Position numbers and translations under genes: made by a program
Shown here: in pieces, positions 1 through 10,188 of the stretch
Layout: each line of letters begins with the position of its first letter
Position numbering within the stretch: the stretch's first letter is position 1
Origin: Paralithodes platypus
Lineage: Eukaryota; Arthropoda; Malacostraca; Decapoda; Lithodidae
Length of the DNA: 64,000 bases
Reading direction: 5' to 3'
NCBI GenBank assembly: GCA_032716605.1
Contig: CM064560.1
Span: forward strand, 19,350,762-19,414,761
Notes under the pieces: model-generated
The model's database searches: none
Told to the model about the DNA's origin: nothing
What the model saw: the letters and a program-made list of their open reading frames with translations, nothing else

Positions 1-998
1 TATTATGTGCTTAGCTATTTGATTGGGAATTAACGTTAACGCTACTATTTATGTACTGAACTATTTGATTGGGAATTAACGTTAACGCTATTATTATGTA
101 CTTAACTATATTAGTTGACTAACTTGTGGACTAAAGCAACTCTCTAAGTAATTGGGTTATGAGGAAAGTAATACTATTGTTTTATATTAATACTTACGAG
201 TTTTTTCATTTTCTTTGAATTATGCTTACATTGCTTAACGGTGCTTAGTACGGTGATGCTATTGTCTCATATTAGTAATATCGCCTTAGACTAACATGGC
301 TGTGTTAATATTACTTCTAGTGATTTCCTAAGCTGAAGAAAATTATTTTAGCTTCAAAATATTATTTTTGCTTTTCATATTATTTGAGTGAGACCTGAAT
401 CGAATCTATGAAGCGATCCTGTAACTTAATTTACTCATAATCAAACCTCAATGTTACGTGGTTAAGAAATACATTTAACTAATTATTAAATATATATCTA
501 ACTTTTTATGTGACTTTGATATTAATCCTGATGATAATAATAATATAATCCTATTAACGTAAGACAAGAACCAAGAATAATTACATTAAAAATAAATAAA
601 AGGACATTAAGAAAACTAGCTATTCATTTCAAAAAGGGTAAGAGACAGAAATATTCTTACTTTAATATTTATCTTTCAAGACTTTTTATAAAATTAATAG
701 TCCTTCTTTAGCTATAACTTATTCGGTTCATAACCATAGCCTACTAAGCTTCGGTTAAATAATAATTCTTTATAAATACTACATGACTTTAATTAGTTTC
801 AGTATTTTTCATAAATAAAGAGTATCAGTCAATACAGGATACTAAGTCCTAAGATCCAAAAGGAAAGGAAGCAACAACAGGAAATAATTTTATTAGATTT
901 TACTTTTGTTTTGTCTTCAGCTGACTGATACCTTAATATATATCTCTGTGCTATCTAGATTCATCAAGTTAACCACTTGAGGATCAAGATACGTAACA
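1..998 (+). mobile_element. 5' LTR (partial) of Gmr1-like LTR retrotransposon
   Basis: This stretch repeats almost base for base at 5922-6923, which is the downstream part of the 3' LTR, so it is the R/U5-side part of the 5' LTR; the rest lies left of the window. It ends in ACGTAACA at 998, like the 3' LTR at 6923. By eye there are about 20 differences over roughly 1 kb, including one 4-bp TATA indel near 545. That is about 2 percent divergence, so the insertion is fairly young but not brand new. It is AT-rich and has no coding potential. Confidence 0.9.
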
Positions 999-1004
999 GA
1001 AGAG

Positions 1005-1022
1005 TGGCGACCTTGCCAGGAT
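1005..1022 (+). other. putative tRNA primer-binding site
   Basis: Six bases after the LTR end lies TGGCGACCTTGCCAGG. A TGG start just inside the 5' LTR is the usual form of a primer-binding site, because it pairs with a tRNA 3' CCA end. The cognate tRNA was not identified. Confidence 0.4.
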
Positions 1023-1084
1023 TCGTTTCATATAGTTTCACTCAGTTTCATTAACGTTTCACTACTTAAAATCAAATATTAATC

Positions 1085-4000
1085 ATGCCTCAACTAATTA
1101 ATGACGAAGATGCTCGAGTTTTCATAGAATCAGAACCCACAGCCCCTGATATTGACTGTCTGTCAAAATCCGAACTGAAAGTGCTTGCCTCACATCTCCA
1201 ATTAACTGTCACAAACATGTCCAAAGTAGAGGTGGCTCAGACCATAAAAACCCACCTGTTCCCTGTAGAAGGCGGGGAGGGAGACGGAGCAATTGGTGGG
1301 ATCCCAAGTAAACCGAGCCAACTTGATGAACAATTGCCACCTGGTTTGACCGGTGATCAAATATTCAAACTAGAACAAGCCAAATTAAAAATAGAACTAG
1401 CCAGAATAAATATCGAAGAAGCCAGCATAAATGCCAGAATAAATGCCGAAGCAAAGACCGAACAAGCCAGACTCAATGCCGAACAAGCCAGAGCAACGAC
1501 CGAACAATATGAATATCAATATCGTACGGCTCAACTAAATGTCAATACAAATGCTCCCTTAATTGCTCCCCCTCTGGGATTGACTATGACTAGTGTCATT
1601 CCACCTTTCACTGAGGATAATGTGCAGGATTTCTTTGTTTTGTTTGAGGAAGTTGCTGGAGGTATGAAGTGGACAAGAGATCAATGGCCTTTTATGTTAC
1701 AAACCGTTTTGACAGGGCAGGCTCGAGCCACGTATTTGTCAGAAGTAGCAGAAGTTAGGCAGGATTATGACAATCTCAAAGAAGCTATCCTAAAAACCTA
1801 TCAATTGCAGCCTGAGGCTTACAGGCAATCTTTCCGTAAAAACCAGAAGAAAGTAGAAGAAACCCATAAGGTATTTGCCAGGACCATGACTAAAACTTTC
1901 AATCATTGGGTCAAGAGTAAGAAAGTCACAAGCTACAATGATCTGAAGGAGTTGGTCCTGTTAGAAAATTTCCTATGGAAAATTGATTCTTCTGTATCCT
2001 ATCATTTAAAGGGGAAGAAGGTAGATTGTCTTGCCGACGCTGCTGACATGGCTGACACATACGTGCTCAACAACAAATTTCGTGGAAAGAAGCCCTACAA
2101 TAATTCTAGTTCTAATTTTAAGTATCCCAATCACAAATCTGACAGACCCAGTCACAAGCCTATAACGTCTTCCCCAGCTAGCCAAAATAGAATTGTTCCC
2201 CCAACTAAAAATGCGACTCAGGGCAATGGTAACAGAGGTGGGCCCCAAAGTAATAGTAATGCTCAAAGAGGGAACGTTCCCGTTATCCCTAAAGTATGTA
2301 CTTTTTGTGGCATGAGAGGCAACCTAGCTTATCAGTGCTGGGCCAAGGAGAAAACCGAGAGATCGGGGCAGACAGTTGCCGCCGTATCTCAAATTCCATA
2401 TGTGCATTTAATGCAGGGCTCCCGACAGAAGGAGTACCTAGCACCAAAAGTTCCTTTAATGCAGGACTCCCGACAGAAGGAGTACCTAGCACCAAAAGTT
2501 CCTTTAATACAGGACTCCCGACAGAAGGAGTACCTAGCAGCTAACGTAAATCATCTAGACAGGGGTGTAGTAGCATGTGTGGTGCAACCCACTAGGGTTA
2601 AGCCAATAATAATTTCACCATCAGTGCAGGACAGTTACCGTCCCTTTATTTCATCTGGCAACGTGAGATTAAATGGTTGTATGCATGAGGTAAAAATTCT
2701 GAGAGACACAGGTTCTACTAGCACCCTCATGGTGAATCCTTACACTGAGTGCCCACCTGGCGAACCAGTTGTAATGAGAGGTGCTGGAGGCAAATTTTAT
2801 GCACACTTGGTAAAAGGCGAAATTGAATGTGAATTACTACAGGGTGAGGCCACCATAGCTTTGTGTAGGTCCCAAGATATCCCTGTGCCTGGGGTAACAC
2901 TCCTTTTGGGGAATGATGTAGCAGGTGAGAAGGTCCGACCAGACCCCATTTTGTCACTTTCCCCTGTTAACGAGCCACTAACCGGTGAGCTCGAAAAGGA
3001 GATGCCAACAGTTTTCCCTGTGTGTGCTGTCACACGTTCAATGTCTCAAGTAGCAGTTCCCTCAGACAGAAATGTACCGAATGTAAGAGTTGATGAGAGT
3101 GTGAATGACGCTCCAACTGTGCCTGATGATGTGACTGAGGTGGATTTATCTGACACCTTTATGGCTCATCTTGACCCTAACGATGACCATGAAACCCCTC
3201 CAAATTGTCCTAGTGGCCTGGTAGAGCTACAGAGAGATGATAGTGAATGCAAGGAGTTAGCTGCCAGGTCCATGAGTGAAGAGGAATGTGAGAAGGAGGG
3301 TGGTGAATGTTTCTACCTCAAAGGAGGAGTATTGTGGCGTAGATGGAGACCGCCACACAGACCAATCGATGACGGGGCTTGGGACGTCCATCAAGTAGTA
3401 GTCCCCAAACCTTGTCGTAGAGATATCATGGAAATGGCACATTGTATACCATTGGCAGGACACCTAGGTGTGAGAAAAACTCTAGACAGAATCAGAGCCC
3501 ACTTTTACTGGCCAGGAATGCGTGCAGATGTAGTGGAGTTTTGTAGAGTGTGTCACACTTGCCAGATGACAGGAAAACCCAATCAGAAGGTGCCTGTACA
3601 TCCTCTGGTGCCCTTGCCCGTTTTCGAGAATCCTTTTACTCGGGTGGTAGTTGACATTGTAGGCCCATTGCCTAAGACTTCCCAAGGTAACATTTATTTA
3701 TTAACTATCATGGACATGGCAACTCGCTACCCAGAGGCTATACCCTTAAGGACTACCTCTGCTCCAACTGTCATCAAGGAACTGCTCAAATTCTTCACCA
3801 GAATGGGTTTCCCCCATGAGGTGCAAAGTGATCAAGGAACTAATTTTACCTCTAACATTTTCCAGCAGTCCCTGAAGGAGTTGGGTATCGAGCATGTTAA
3901 GTCTATCACCTACCACTCAGAGAGTCAAGGGGTTCTCGAACGATATCATCAGACATTAAAGGGAATGTTACGTAAGTATTGTACAGAGACCGGAGTTGAG

Positions 4001-4441
4001 TGGGATAAGGGGGTACCTTTTCTTTTATTTGCTACCCGTGAGGTCCCAACTGAATCCCTGGGTTTTTCCCCTAATGAGCTAGTTTTCGGTCACCAGGTAA
4101 GAGGTCCTTTGCAACTATTGCAGGATAGCCTAGTTGGCCAGGAGGGGAACCAAAACCTCCTCAAGTATGTTTCAGATTTCAAAACCCGGCTGAGATCCTC
4201 ATGTGAGTTTGCCGCTCAAAACTTGACAGTGGCTAAAAGCTCCATGAAGACCTGGTATGACAGAAAAGCCCGTGAGAGGGAGTTTCAGCCCGGTGATGAG
4301 GTTTTGGTCCTGCTCCCCCTTTTTGGCCAACCTTTATCTGCCAAGTTCAGGGGCCCATATAAGATCATTCAGAGGGTGAGCATTACCGATTATCTAGTAA
4401 CTACCCCAGACAGGAGAAAGCCACGCGAGTATTCCATATAA
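1085..4441 (+). CDS. Gag-protease-integrase polyprotein of a Gmr1-like Ty3/gypsy retrotransposon
   Basis: This 1118-residue frame encodes the structural, protease and integrase parts of an LTR retrotransposon. Residues about 105-150 are a charged, repetitive, probably coiled-coil stretch, followed by a capsid-like region. Residues 405-418 resemble a CCHC zinc knuckle, but asparagine stands where the histidine is expected. The protease active site DTG is at 541-543. The integrase shows an H786/H793/C823/C826 zinc-binding module, a D857-D916-E952 core with exact D35E spacing, and a GPY motif near 1090. No RT or RNase H lies between protease and integrase; RT sequence follows downstream instead. 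The frame stops just before the usual integrase C-terminal motif, which continues in another frame into the next segment, so a frameshift lies near 4420-4440. It starts 86 bases after the 5' LTR at the first ATG. It is probably inactive because RT is broken. Confidence 0.9.
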   Translation: MPQLINDEDARVFIESEPTAPDIDCLSKSELKVLASHLQLTVTNMSKVEVAQTIKTHLFPVEGGEGDGAIGGIPSKPSQLDEQLPPGLTGDQIFKLEQAKLKIELARINIEEASINARINAEAKTEQARLNAEQARATTEQYEYQYRTAQLNVNTNAPLIAPPLGLTMTSVIPPFTEDNVQDFFVLFEEVAGGMKWTRDQWPFMLQTVLTGQARATYLSEVAEVRQDYDNLKEAILKTYQLQPEAYRQSFRKNQKKVEETHKVFARTMTKTFNHWVKSKKVTSYNDLKELVLLENFLWKIDSSVSYHLKGKKVDCLADAADMADTYVLNNKFRGKKPYNNSSSNFKYPNHKSDRPSHKPITSSPASQNRIVPPTKNATQGNGNRGGPQSNSNAQRGNVPVIPKVCTFCGMRGNLAYQCWAKEKTERSGQTVAAVSQIPYVHLMQGSRQKEYLAPKVPLMQDSRQKEYLAPKVPLIQDSRQKEYLAANVNHLDRGVVACVVQPTRVKPIIISPSVQDSYRPFISSGNVRLNGCMHEVKILRDTGSTSTLMVNPYTECPPGEPVVMRGAGGKFYAHLVKGEIECELLQGEATIALCRSQDIPVPGVTLLLGNDVAGEKVRPDPILSLSPVNEPLTGELEKEMPTVFPVCAVTRSMSQVAVPSDRNVPNVRVDESVNDAPTVPDDVTEVDLSDTFMAHLDPNDDHETPPNCPSGLVELQRDDSECKELAARSMSEEECEKEGGECFYLKGGVLWRRWRPPHRPIDDGAWDVHQVVVPKPCRRDIMEMAHCIPLAGHLGVRKTLDRIRAHFYWPGMRADVVEFCRVCHTCQMTGKPNQKVPVHPLVPLPVFENPFTRVVVDIVGPLPKTSQGNIYLLTIMDMATRYPEAIPLRTTSAPTVIKELLKFFTRMGFPHEVQSDQGTNFTSNIFQQSLKELGIEHVKSITYHSESQGVLERYHQTLKGMLRKYCTETGVEWDKGVPFLLFATREVPTESLGFSPNELVFGHQVRGPLQLLQDSLVGQEGNQNLLKYVSDFKTRLRSSCEFAAQNLTVAKSSMKTWYDRKAREREFQPGDEVLVLLPLFGQPLSAKFRGPYKIIQRVSITDYLVTTPDRRKPREYSI
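2411..2545 (+). repeat. in-frame 48-bp triplication in gag
   Basis: Nearly three copies of a 48-bp unit sit in frame between the zinc-knuckle region and the protease. Each encodes 16 residues containing SRQKEYLA. The period is a multiple of three, so the frame is kept. Confidence 0.85.
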
Positions 4442-4443
4442 AT

Positions 4444-5064
4444 ATGTTGAAACCCTACCATAGGTCCCCTGATTCCTCTCCTCCAGATTCTCCCACTGTG
4501 GCAGTGAATGTCAGGACCTGTGGACAGCCTGGTGCGGACGAAGTCTTCAGTTCTCTTACTGACCCGCAACAGACTGTTCCGGAGCCTGAAGGTATCCATG
4601 CAGACTTTGACTTGTCATGTAGCCTATCCAACTTTCTGTATAAATCAGTGGCTTGGAGGGAATTACCATCTAAACTATGTCATCTTCCCTCCGATCAAGT
4701 GAACCAACTAATCTCTGTTTTATCTCAGTCTCCCAGTGTGTTCCGTGATACTCCAGGGCTCACTTCTTTGAGCTTGCACGACATCGACGTAGGGGATGCA
4801 ACTCCCATTAAACTATCCCGCTACCGTGTCTCACCACAACGCAGGAGTATACTGCAGGTCGAGCTTGACTATATGTTGTCAAACAAGCTGATCAAAAGGG
4901 CCTTATGCCAGTGGAGTAGTCCGGTCATATTTGTGCCAAAGCCAGACGGGAGCCATAGGTTATGTATGGACTATAGGCAAGTTACTGCTGTCACAAAGAA
5001 CGATACCTACCCACTGCCACGGATCAAAGATTGCATTTACCAGGTTGGCCTTATACAGCAGTAA
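4444..5064 (+). pseudogene. reverse transcriptase N-terminal part, downstream of integrase
   Basis: The first codons encode MLKPYHR, the typical last motif of a Ty3/gypsy integrase, and the frame is already open upstream of this ATG. The segment is therefore the shifted continuation of the integrase frame rather than an independent gene. A linker follows, then Ty3/gypsy RT fingers: HDIDVGDATPIKLSRYRVSP, YML, WSSPVIFVPKPDGSHRLCMD and TYPLPRI. The frame stops at 5064, before the catalytic YxDD box. Recognisable RT sequence resumes in other frames up to about 5245. RT lying after integrase is the order described for Gmr1-like elements and is not typical of Ty3/gypsy. Confidence 0.85.
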
Positions 5065-5250
5065 GTTTAACTTAATGAGAGGATTTTGGCAATTAGCTCT
5101 CCCTTGTAGCGAGGTAAATATCATGCTTTAGTAGTGCGCTGTCAAGCCTTCAGCTGTGAGATGCCTTGCAGTTCGAATAACGCTCCAGCTACGTTCCGGC
5201 TATGTTCTGATGTGGTACCTGGAGACGTTGCCTACTTTGGGTGATATCCT
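5065..5250 (+). pseudogene. degenerate RT remnant
   Basis: In shifted frames this stretch still encodes RT blocks: KFNLMRGFWQLAL around 5065-5105, then a piece ending NNAPATF around 5180-5200. Homology is lost before the YxDD motif. RNase H is absent, and the polypurine tract follows about 100 bases later, so the RT/RNase H end was removed by an internal deletion. Confidence 0.7.
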
Positions 5251-5350
5251 TATTATATCCTCATTATAATCTTGCTGTTGCCAATCTGGTGGTGAATCTA
5301 TTTATGCATTATGTTTAATATTATGTACTATACTCCTTAAACTCTTTTCT

Positions 5351-5362
5351 AGGGGGGAGGTC
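5351..5362 (+). other. polypurine tract
   Basis: AGGGGGGAGGTC lies directly before the TG that opens the 3' LTR. This is the expected place for the plus-strand primer of an LTR retrotransposon. Confidence 0.75.
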
Positions 5363-5670
5363 TGACATACAGAGCCCTGTATGTTAATTTAAGAGTTAGA
5401 ATTAGAGTTGAAGGAGTTTCAAACTACCCAAGCGGCGAAGCAGGCTAGCGAGTGGGAAACCAGCTCGCCCGCATACCAGCAAACAAGCCTTCACACCTGC
5501 GTGCGTCATAGGGGACCCTGCAAACTACTTCGATGACCCGACGCTATGACGTATGATCGACGCCAGGAGCTGTGAGTGGACCAGGCACCTGTTATGCAAC
5601 TCAAGGAGCTGTGATTGGAGCGGGCACCACCCCCCGCCTCCTGATTCGTTCCTACACCATCATTGTTTAG

Positions 5671-5705
5671 TATATAAGACCCGAGTTGTGGGCATTCAAA
5701 TCAGT
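5671..5705 (+). promoter_or_regulatory. LTR core promoter (TATA box plus initiator)
   Basis: TATATAAG at 5671-5678 is followed 30 bases later by TCAGTC at 5701-5706, a good match to the arthropod initiator TCAGT. This spacing is right for RNA polymerase II, so transcription, and hence the R region, would start near 5703. Confidence 0.6.
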
Positions 5706-5855
5706 CTCATTTGGAGTTGGGGAAGGTGAACTTGCAGCTGGAGGAAGACGGGGTGAAGTATTATAATGGGATTGTGACTGTCAGTCAGATTATATAGGTG
5801 TGCGTTAAGTGTGTTCCGTGTAAACACTTACGTTATGTTGGTTAGCGAGATATGT

Positions 5856-6031
5856 GATTGGGACGTTAACGCTATTATTGTGCACCTAACTATTTGATTG
5901 GGAATTAACGTTAACGCTACTATTATGTGCTTAACTATTTGATTGGGACTTAACGTTAACGCTACTATTTATGTACTGAACTATTTGATTGGGAATTAAC
6001 GTTAACGCTATTATTATGTACTTAACTATTT
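5856..6031 (+). repeat. four imperfect repeats inside the LTR, period 40-46 bp
   Basis: GATTGGGA begins four units at 5856, 5896, 5941 and 5987. Most contain GAATTAACGTTAACGCT with a GTTAAC palindrome. Two copies are visible again at the window start in the 5' LTR. They may be subterminal regulatory repeats, but no function is shown. Confidence 0.75.
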
Positions 6032-7036
6032 TAGTTGACTAACTTGTGGACTAAAGCAACTCTTTAAGTAATTGGGTTATGATGAAAGTAATACTATTGT
6101 TTTATATTAATACTTACGAGTTCTTTCATTTTCTTTTAATTAAGCTTACATTGCTTAACGGTGCTTAGTACGGTGATGCTATTGTCTCATATTAGTAATA
6201 TCGCCTTAGACTAACATGGCTGTGTTAATATTACTTCTAGTGATTTCCTAAGCTGAAGAATTTTTGTTTAGCTTCAAAATATTATTTTTGCTTTTCATAT
6301 TATTTGAGTGAGACCTGAATCGAATCTATGAAGCGATCCTGTAACTTAATTTACTCATAACCAAACCTCAATGTTACGTGGTTAAGAAATACATTTAACT
6401 AATTATTAAATATATATCTAACTTTTTATGTGACTTTGATATTAACCCTGATGATAATAATAATATATATAATCCTATTAACGTAAGACAAGAACTAAGA
6501 ATAATTACATTAAAAATAAATAAAAGGACATATAAGAAAACTAGCTATTCATTTCAAAAAGGGTAAGAGACAGAAATATTCTTACTTTAATATTTATCTT
6601 TCAAGACTTTTTATAAAATTGATAGTCCTTCTTTAGCTATAACTTATTCGGTTCATAACCATAGCCTACTAAGCTTCGGTTAAATAATAATTCTTTATAA
6701 ATACTACATAACTTTAATTAGTTTCAGTATTTTTCATAAATAAAGAGTATCAGTCAATACAGGATACTAAGTCCTAAGATCCAAAAGGAAAGGAAGCAAC
6801 AACAGGAAATAATTTTATTAGATTTTACTTTTGTTTTGCCTTCAGCTGACTGATACCTTAATATATATCTCTGTGCTATCTAGATTCATCAAGTTAACCA
6901 CTTGAGGATCAAGATACGTAACAATATATATATATATATAAATATAAATAAATTAGACACAAAAACAAGTACTACCCCCTTAAGTGAAAATCATGAGATC
7001 ATAAACTTTACATTCCACCAACGTCACCCGAACACT

Positions 7037-7440
7037 TTAAGGGGAGATGGGTCGTTTTTCTGGTCCCCCTTCTTCCTCATCTTTAGCCCCATTAGTTTTC
7101 AGATTTTATGGCGTTCGGCCCATTAGTTTGGCGATTTTAAGACCTTTCGCATAATTTCTTTGTCAATATCAAGACTTTTCGTTTCATTTAAGTGTCGATT
7201 TTTTCCTAGCGAGCGATAGCGAGCCTGTATTTCAATAGGAAACGGCCTTCGGCCGGGAAATTTTTCTATCGAAAAATGTACAAATTATCTTAAAGGAGGG
7301 TCTTGGGTTGGTGTTTTTATAGCTTGATAGAGGTCTATGGAGGAAACTAAAAAATAAATATATATATATATACCAAATATATAATATACAGTATATATAT
7401 ATATATATATTAGGAAATAAATACGCCCGTCCCTCCTTAA
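7037..7440 (+). mobile_element. TTAA-flanked MITE, family A, copy 1
   Basis: It begins TTAAGGGGAG and ends in CTCC-TTAA. The body carries the family A marks: GTTTTTCTGG near the left end, CATTAGTTTGGCGATTTTAA, a GCGAGCGATAGCGAGC motif, a CGGCCTTCGGCCG hairpin and AAAAATGTACAAAT. An (AT)n expansion near the right end makes it longer than the 330-bp copy at 34685. It has no coding capacity. Confidence 0.75.
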
Positions 7441-7652
7441 TCCCTCCAGTGATCGTGGACTCCATTTTCACTTTATTCTGGCTATCATTAGGCGATTCTA
7501 TGCAGCTTAGGAAGGCTCTCTAGGTATATATAAGGGGTCAATACAACACAATTATGCCTCTGATTCCCACGGATCGTTCTTAAACTGAATAAAATCGTTT
7601 ACTAATTATTGCCAGAATGTATTGTTAAATCGCGTCATAATCCTCAAGGGGA
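7437..7652 (+). mobile_element. TTAA-flanked MITE, family C, diverged copy
   Basis: It shares the TTAA at 7437-7440 with the preceding element. The interior matches family C: TTCTGGCTATCATTAGGCGA, CAGCTTAGGAAGG, then ACTGAATAAAATCG and GCCAGAAT as an inverted counterpart. Both ends are degraded, the right one reading TCAAGGGG. Confidence 0.55.
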
Positions 7653-8186
7653 GGATTCCTTCAGGGGGAGGTAGCTGCTTTTTATGGACACCCTTCTCCC
7701 TCATGCTTACCCCTATTAGTTTTGAGCGTATAAGACGTTCACCCCATTACTTTGTCGATTTTAAGACCTATTGATTCATTTCTTTATCAATATCAAGACC
7801 TTTCATGCCATTTTAATCAAATTTGTATTGGGGAGATTGTATACACCAAACGAGCAGGACAATACCCAGGGGAGGCCTCATAGGCATGTGATGAGGAGTT
7901 ACTGGAACTCCTGTTTCATTTGTCTGGCTTCCCTCACTGTTCCTTTTTGTGTCTCACCTACACAAAGTAATCCAGCTAACTCTCACGAACACCTTCTCCT
8001 CTTATCCGTTTTACTACACTAAACGAGCACATCACTCTTCCTTCCAATATTGTATATTTTTTTACCGAAAAATTTACAAATTCATCTCGAAGGGGGGAAA
8101 GGGGGTCTTTAGGATGTTTATTTTTTTTATTTTTTTTCTTTTTTTATTTTTTTTTTTAATAGAGGTCTAGTGAGCAAACTAAAACA
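7653..8186 (+). mobile_element. family A MITE, disrupted copy
   Basis: Family A left-half sequence (CACCCTTCTCCCTCATG, then CCCCATTACTTTGTCGATTTTAAGACC) runs to about 7810. Right-half sequence (ACCGAAAAATTTACAAATT, GAGGTCTAGTGAGCAAACTAAAAC) runs from about 8060. About 230 unrelated bases lie between. The ends are not clear. Confidence 0.45.
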
Positions 8187-8339
8187 ATTATAAATACTGG
8201 TGATACTATAAAACATAAATGCATATATGAAATAACGTCCCCTTATGATAGAGACATGGATATTTACCGTGAGCTGAAAACAAACAGACTATGGACTCCC
8301 TTACAAAGTGGCCGTTATAAGGGTGGTGTGATATCTGCC

Positions 8340-8975
8340 TTAACCCGGGAGCTGCGGGGAGACTCTTAAGAGTTCCCCCGGCGCACTGCGGGAAGACTCT
8401 TAAGAGTCAGAGAAAATAAAAATCAACTTTTGACATCGAAAAAAAAAAAAAAATTTATATTTTTTTTTTTATTTTTTTTTATTTTTTTGGCCCCTGGGCC
8501 ATGCAAAATCTCAGTCCTCTACCTCCCCTCCTTCCCCACTTTCCTCCTCTCCTTCAGTTATCACCTATTTTCCCTGTTATTCCCTTATTCTGAGGTATAT
8601 TTTCGTGCTAACATTAGAAATCCGATTGGAGGGTGTGGTCATCACTGATAGCAAGCGAGTGCAAGAGAGAGAGAGAGAGTATCGATCGACTGTGTCTCAG
8701 TGGCCTTGGGGGAAATTGGCGGGAAAGCAGATTGCCTCACCCATACATTATACAACTCGCGGGCTATATCTCCGATTTTGACCATCCAAACGCTGTTTTC
8801 ACTCGTTTTATTGTTGTTTCAGGTTAATACCTTTATAATCAACCCATAATAGGCGCATATGGATAAATATTAATGCTATTAATGGCACAATGAATATTTT
8901 AGTGACGGAAACACCTCAAATACGTCAGCACAGGGGGACGTTTCCAATTACCCCCATGCGCACTTCAGAGGTTAA
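8340..8975 (+). mobile_element. TTAA-flanked element, family B, copy 1 (636 bp)
   Basis: It starts TTAACCCGGGAGCTGCGG and ends CAGAGGTTAA, so both termini read TTAACC inward. A near-identical copy of the same length lies at 32349-32984. Just inside the left end the palindrome GACTCTTAAGAGT occurs twice about 40 bases apart, a plausible transposase-binding repeat. A/T homopolymers and a GA run lie inside. No meaningful reading frame is present. Confidence 0.8.
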
Positions 8976-9012
8976 GAGGAGAACTGTTATGTTTTATTAT
9001 TATTATTATTAT

Positions 9013-9442
9013 TAGGAGGAGGAACAAAATGACGAGTGAGGCAGCGAACAACAGGTTATTTTCATATCAGACGTTTCGACAGTGGATGACATCATCAGTG
9101 ATCTAAAAGTGAAATGCAAAAAACACATAATTAAAACAATAGCTCTTATATAATAACAATATTCTAGCAATGCTTAACCTATAGGCTACAATTGAAAGAG
9201 GGGCAGAAGACAACATATTATTTAGTTGGGGCTTGCTTATTTGTATATGTATGGATTCAAGGGTTCTTAGGTCTTTATCAGATTAAATATCTACTATTTT
9301 GAAATTATCCTTTGAAATTATAGTATCACAAGATTCAGCGTGTTCCCTTACGGCTGAATAAGGAGGGGACTTCAACCTGCGACCTGTTCTGCTCGACTGA
9401 CCCATGTTGTTCGCTGCCTCACTCGTCATTTTGTCCTCCTAA
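9013..9442. mobile_element. inverted-repeat element, about 430 bp, 38-bp arms
   Basis: The left arm (9013-9053) contains ACAAAATGACGAGTGAGGCA, and the right arm (9405-9442) is its reverse complement with few differences. A (TTA)n run precedes it. Inside the left arm, around 9070-9100, GACGTTTCGACAGTGGATGA resembles the 3' noncoding stretch that often precedes Penelope-like element ends; that link is only an inference. No coding capacity is seen. Confidence 0.65.
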
Positions 9443-9700
9443 TACGACGATTCCCTAAGAACCAACCTATCTCGGATGTTATTATCTCTATCTATCTATC
9501 TATCTATCTATTGCCCGACGCCATGATCCCCGAAGGGGTGGCCACGAACGATCCGTCCTCATGCACCTCTGTCCCCATTCAGCCGATGCCCCTTCTCCCA
9601 AACAGCACCGCACTTTCCAGCACATCTACCTCCACACCACACCTCCTTCTTACTTCCTCATTCGTCTGTCTATCCCTCCATGTAACTCTGCACGCACTTC

Positions 9701-10188
9701 TTAACACCTTACGAGCGGCCTATGCGGTTTATTTATGTGTACCGCCCAGCGGGGTGTTTTTAGCCAAAATAGGGCTGTTTATGTGATCATTTTCATGCCT
9801 AAATAAGACCCAGAACGTAAAACAAGTATCTATCCCTGAAAGGGCATAAACAGAGCTTTCGAATGACACCATAACGATCCTTGTATGATGGATAGTTTTC
9901 TTGCAATAACCGTGCAACGCGAGTGCAAAAAGCAGGTAATTCGGTACTTTCGGTACATAATTGAGTATGTAGCGAGTGAGAGAGGGAGGAGGGAGCTGAG
10001 ATTTGTGTCAGTAGGTTCGCCGCGGTGGTCTGGAGCAGTCATACGCTCGCTAGTCTCCTGCCACCACTTGTCTCTCTCTCTCAGCCACATTACGTGCTGA
10101 AATTGCCACTCGAGTTATGTCGAGCGCCGCCACATAGTCCAGCTTTATTTAACTCGACTTAAGTGGTGAGCCGCTTTTTAAGGGTTAA
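9701..10188 (+). mobile_element. TTAA-flanked MITE, family D, copy 1 (488 bp)
   Basis: Both ends are TTAA. The left end reads TTAACACCTTACGAGCGGC and the inverted right end TTAACCCTTAAAAAGCGGC, an imperfect TIR of about 19 bp. A second copy of exactly the same length lies at 12884-13371. It sits inside a LINE RT frame at a TTAA that would be in the uninterrupted sequence, so TTAA is the duplicated target site. It is noncoding. Confidence 0.88.

Larger units (their letters stand above)
5363..6923 (+). mobile_element. 3' LTR of Gmr1-like retrotransposon (1561 bp)
   Basis: The LTR starts TGACATACAG right after the polypurine tract and ends ACGTAACA, giving TG...CA termini. Its last 1002 bases match window positions 1-998. 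An (AT)n run follows immediately, so insertion was probably into an AT microsatellite; the left flank lies outside the window. It contains a TATA box with initiator at 5671-5705 and an internal GTTAACG repeat at 5856-6031. Confidence 0.9.
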
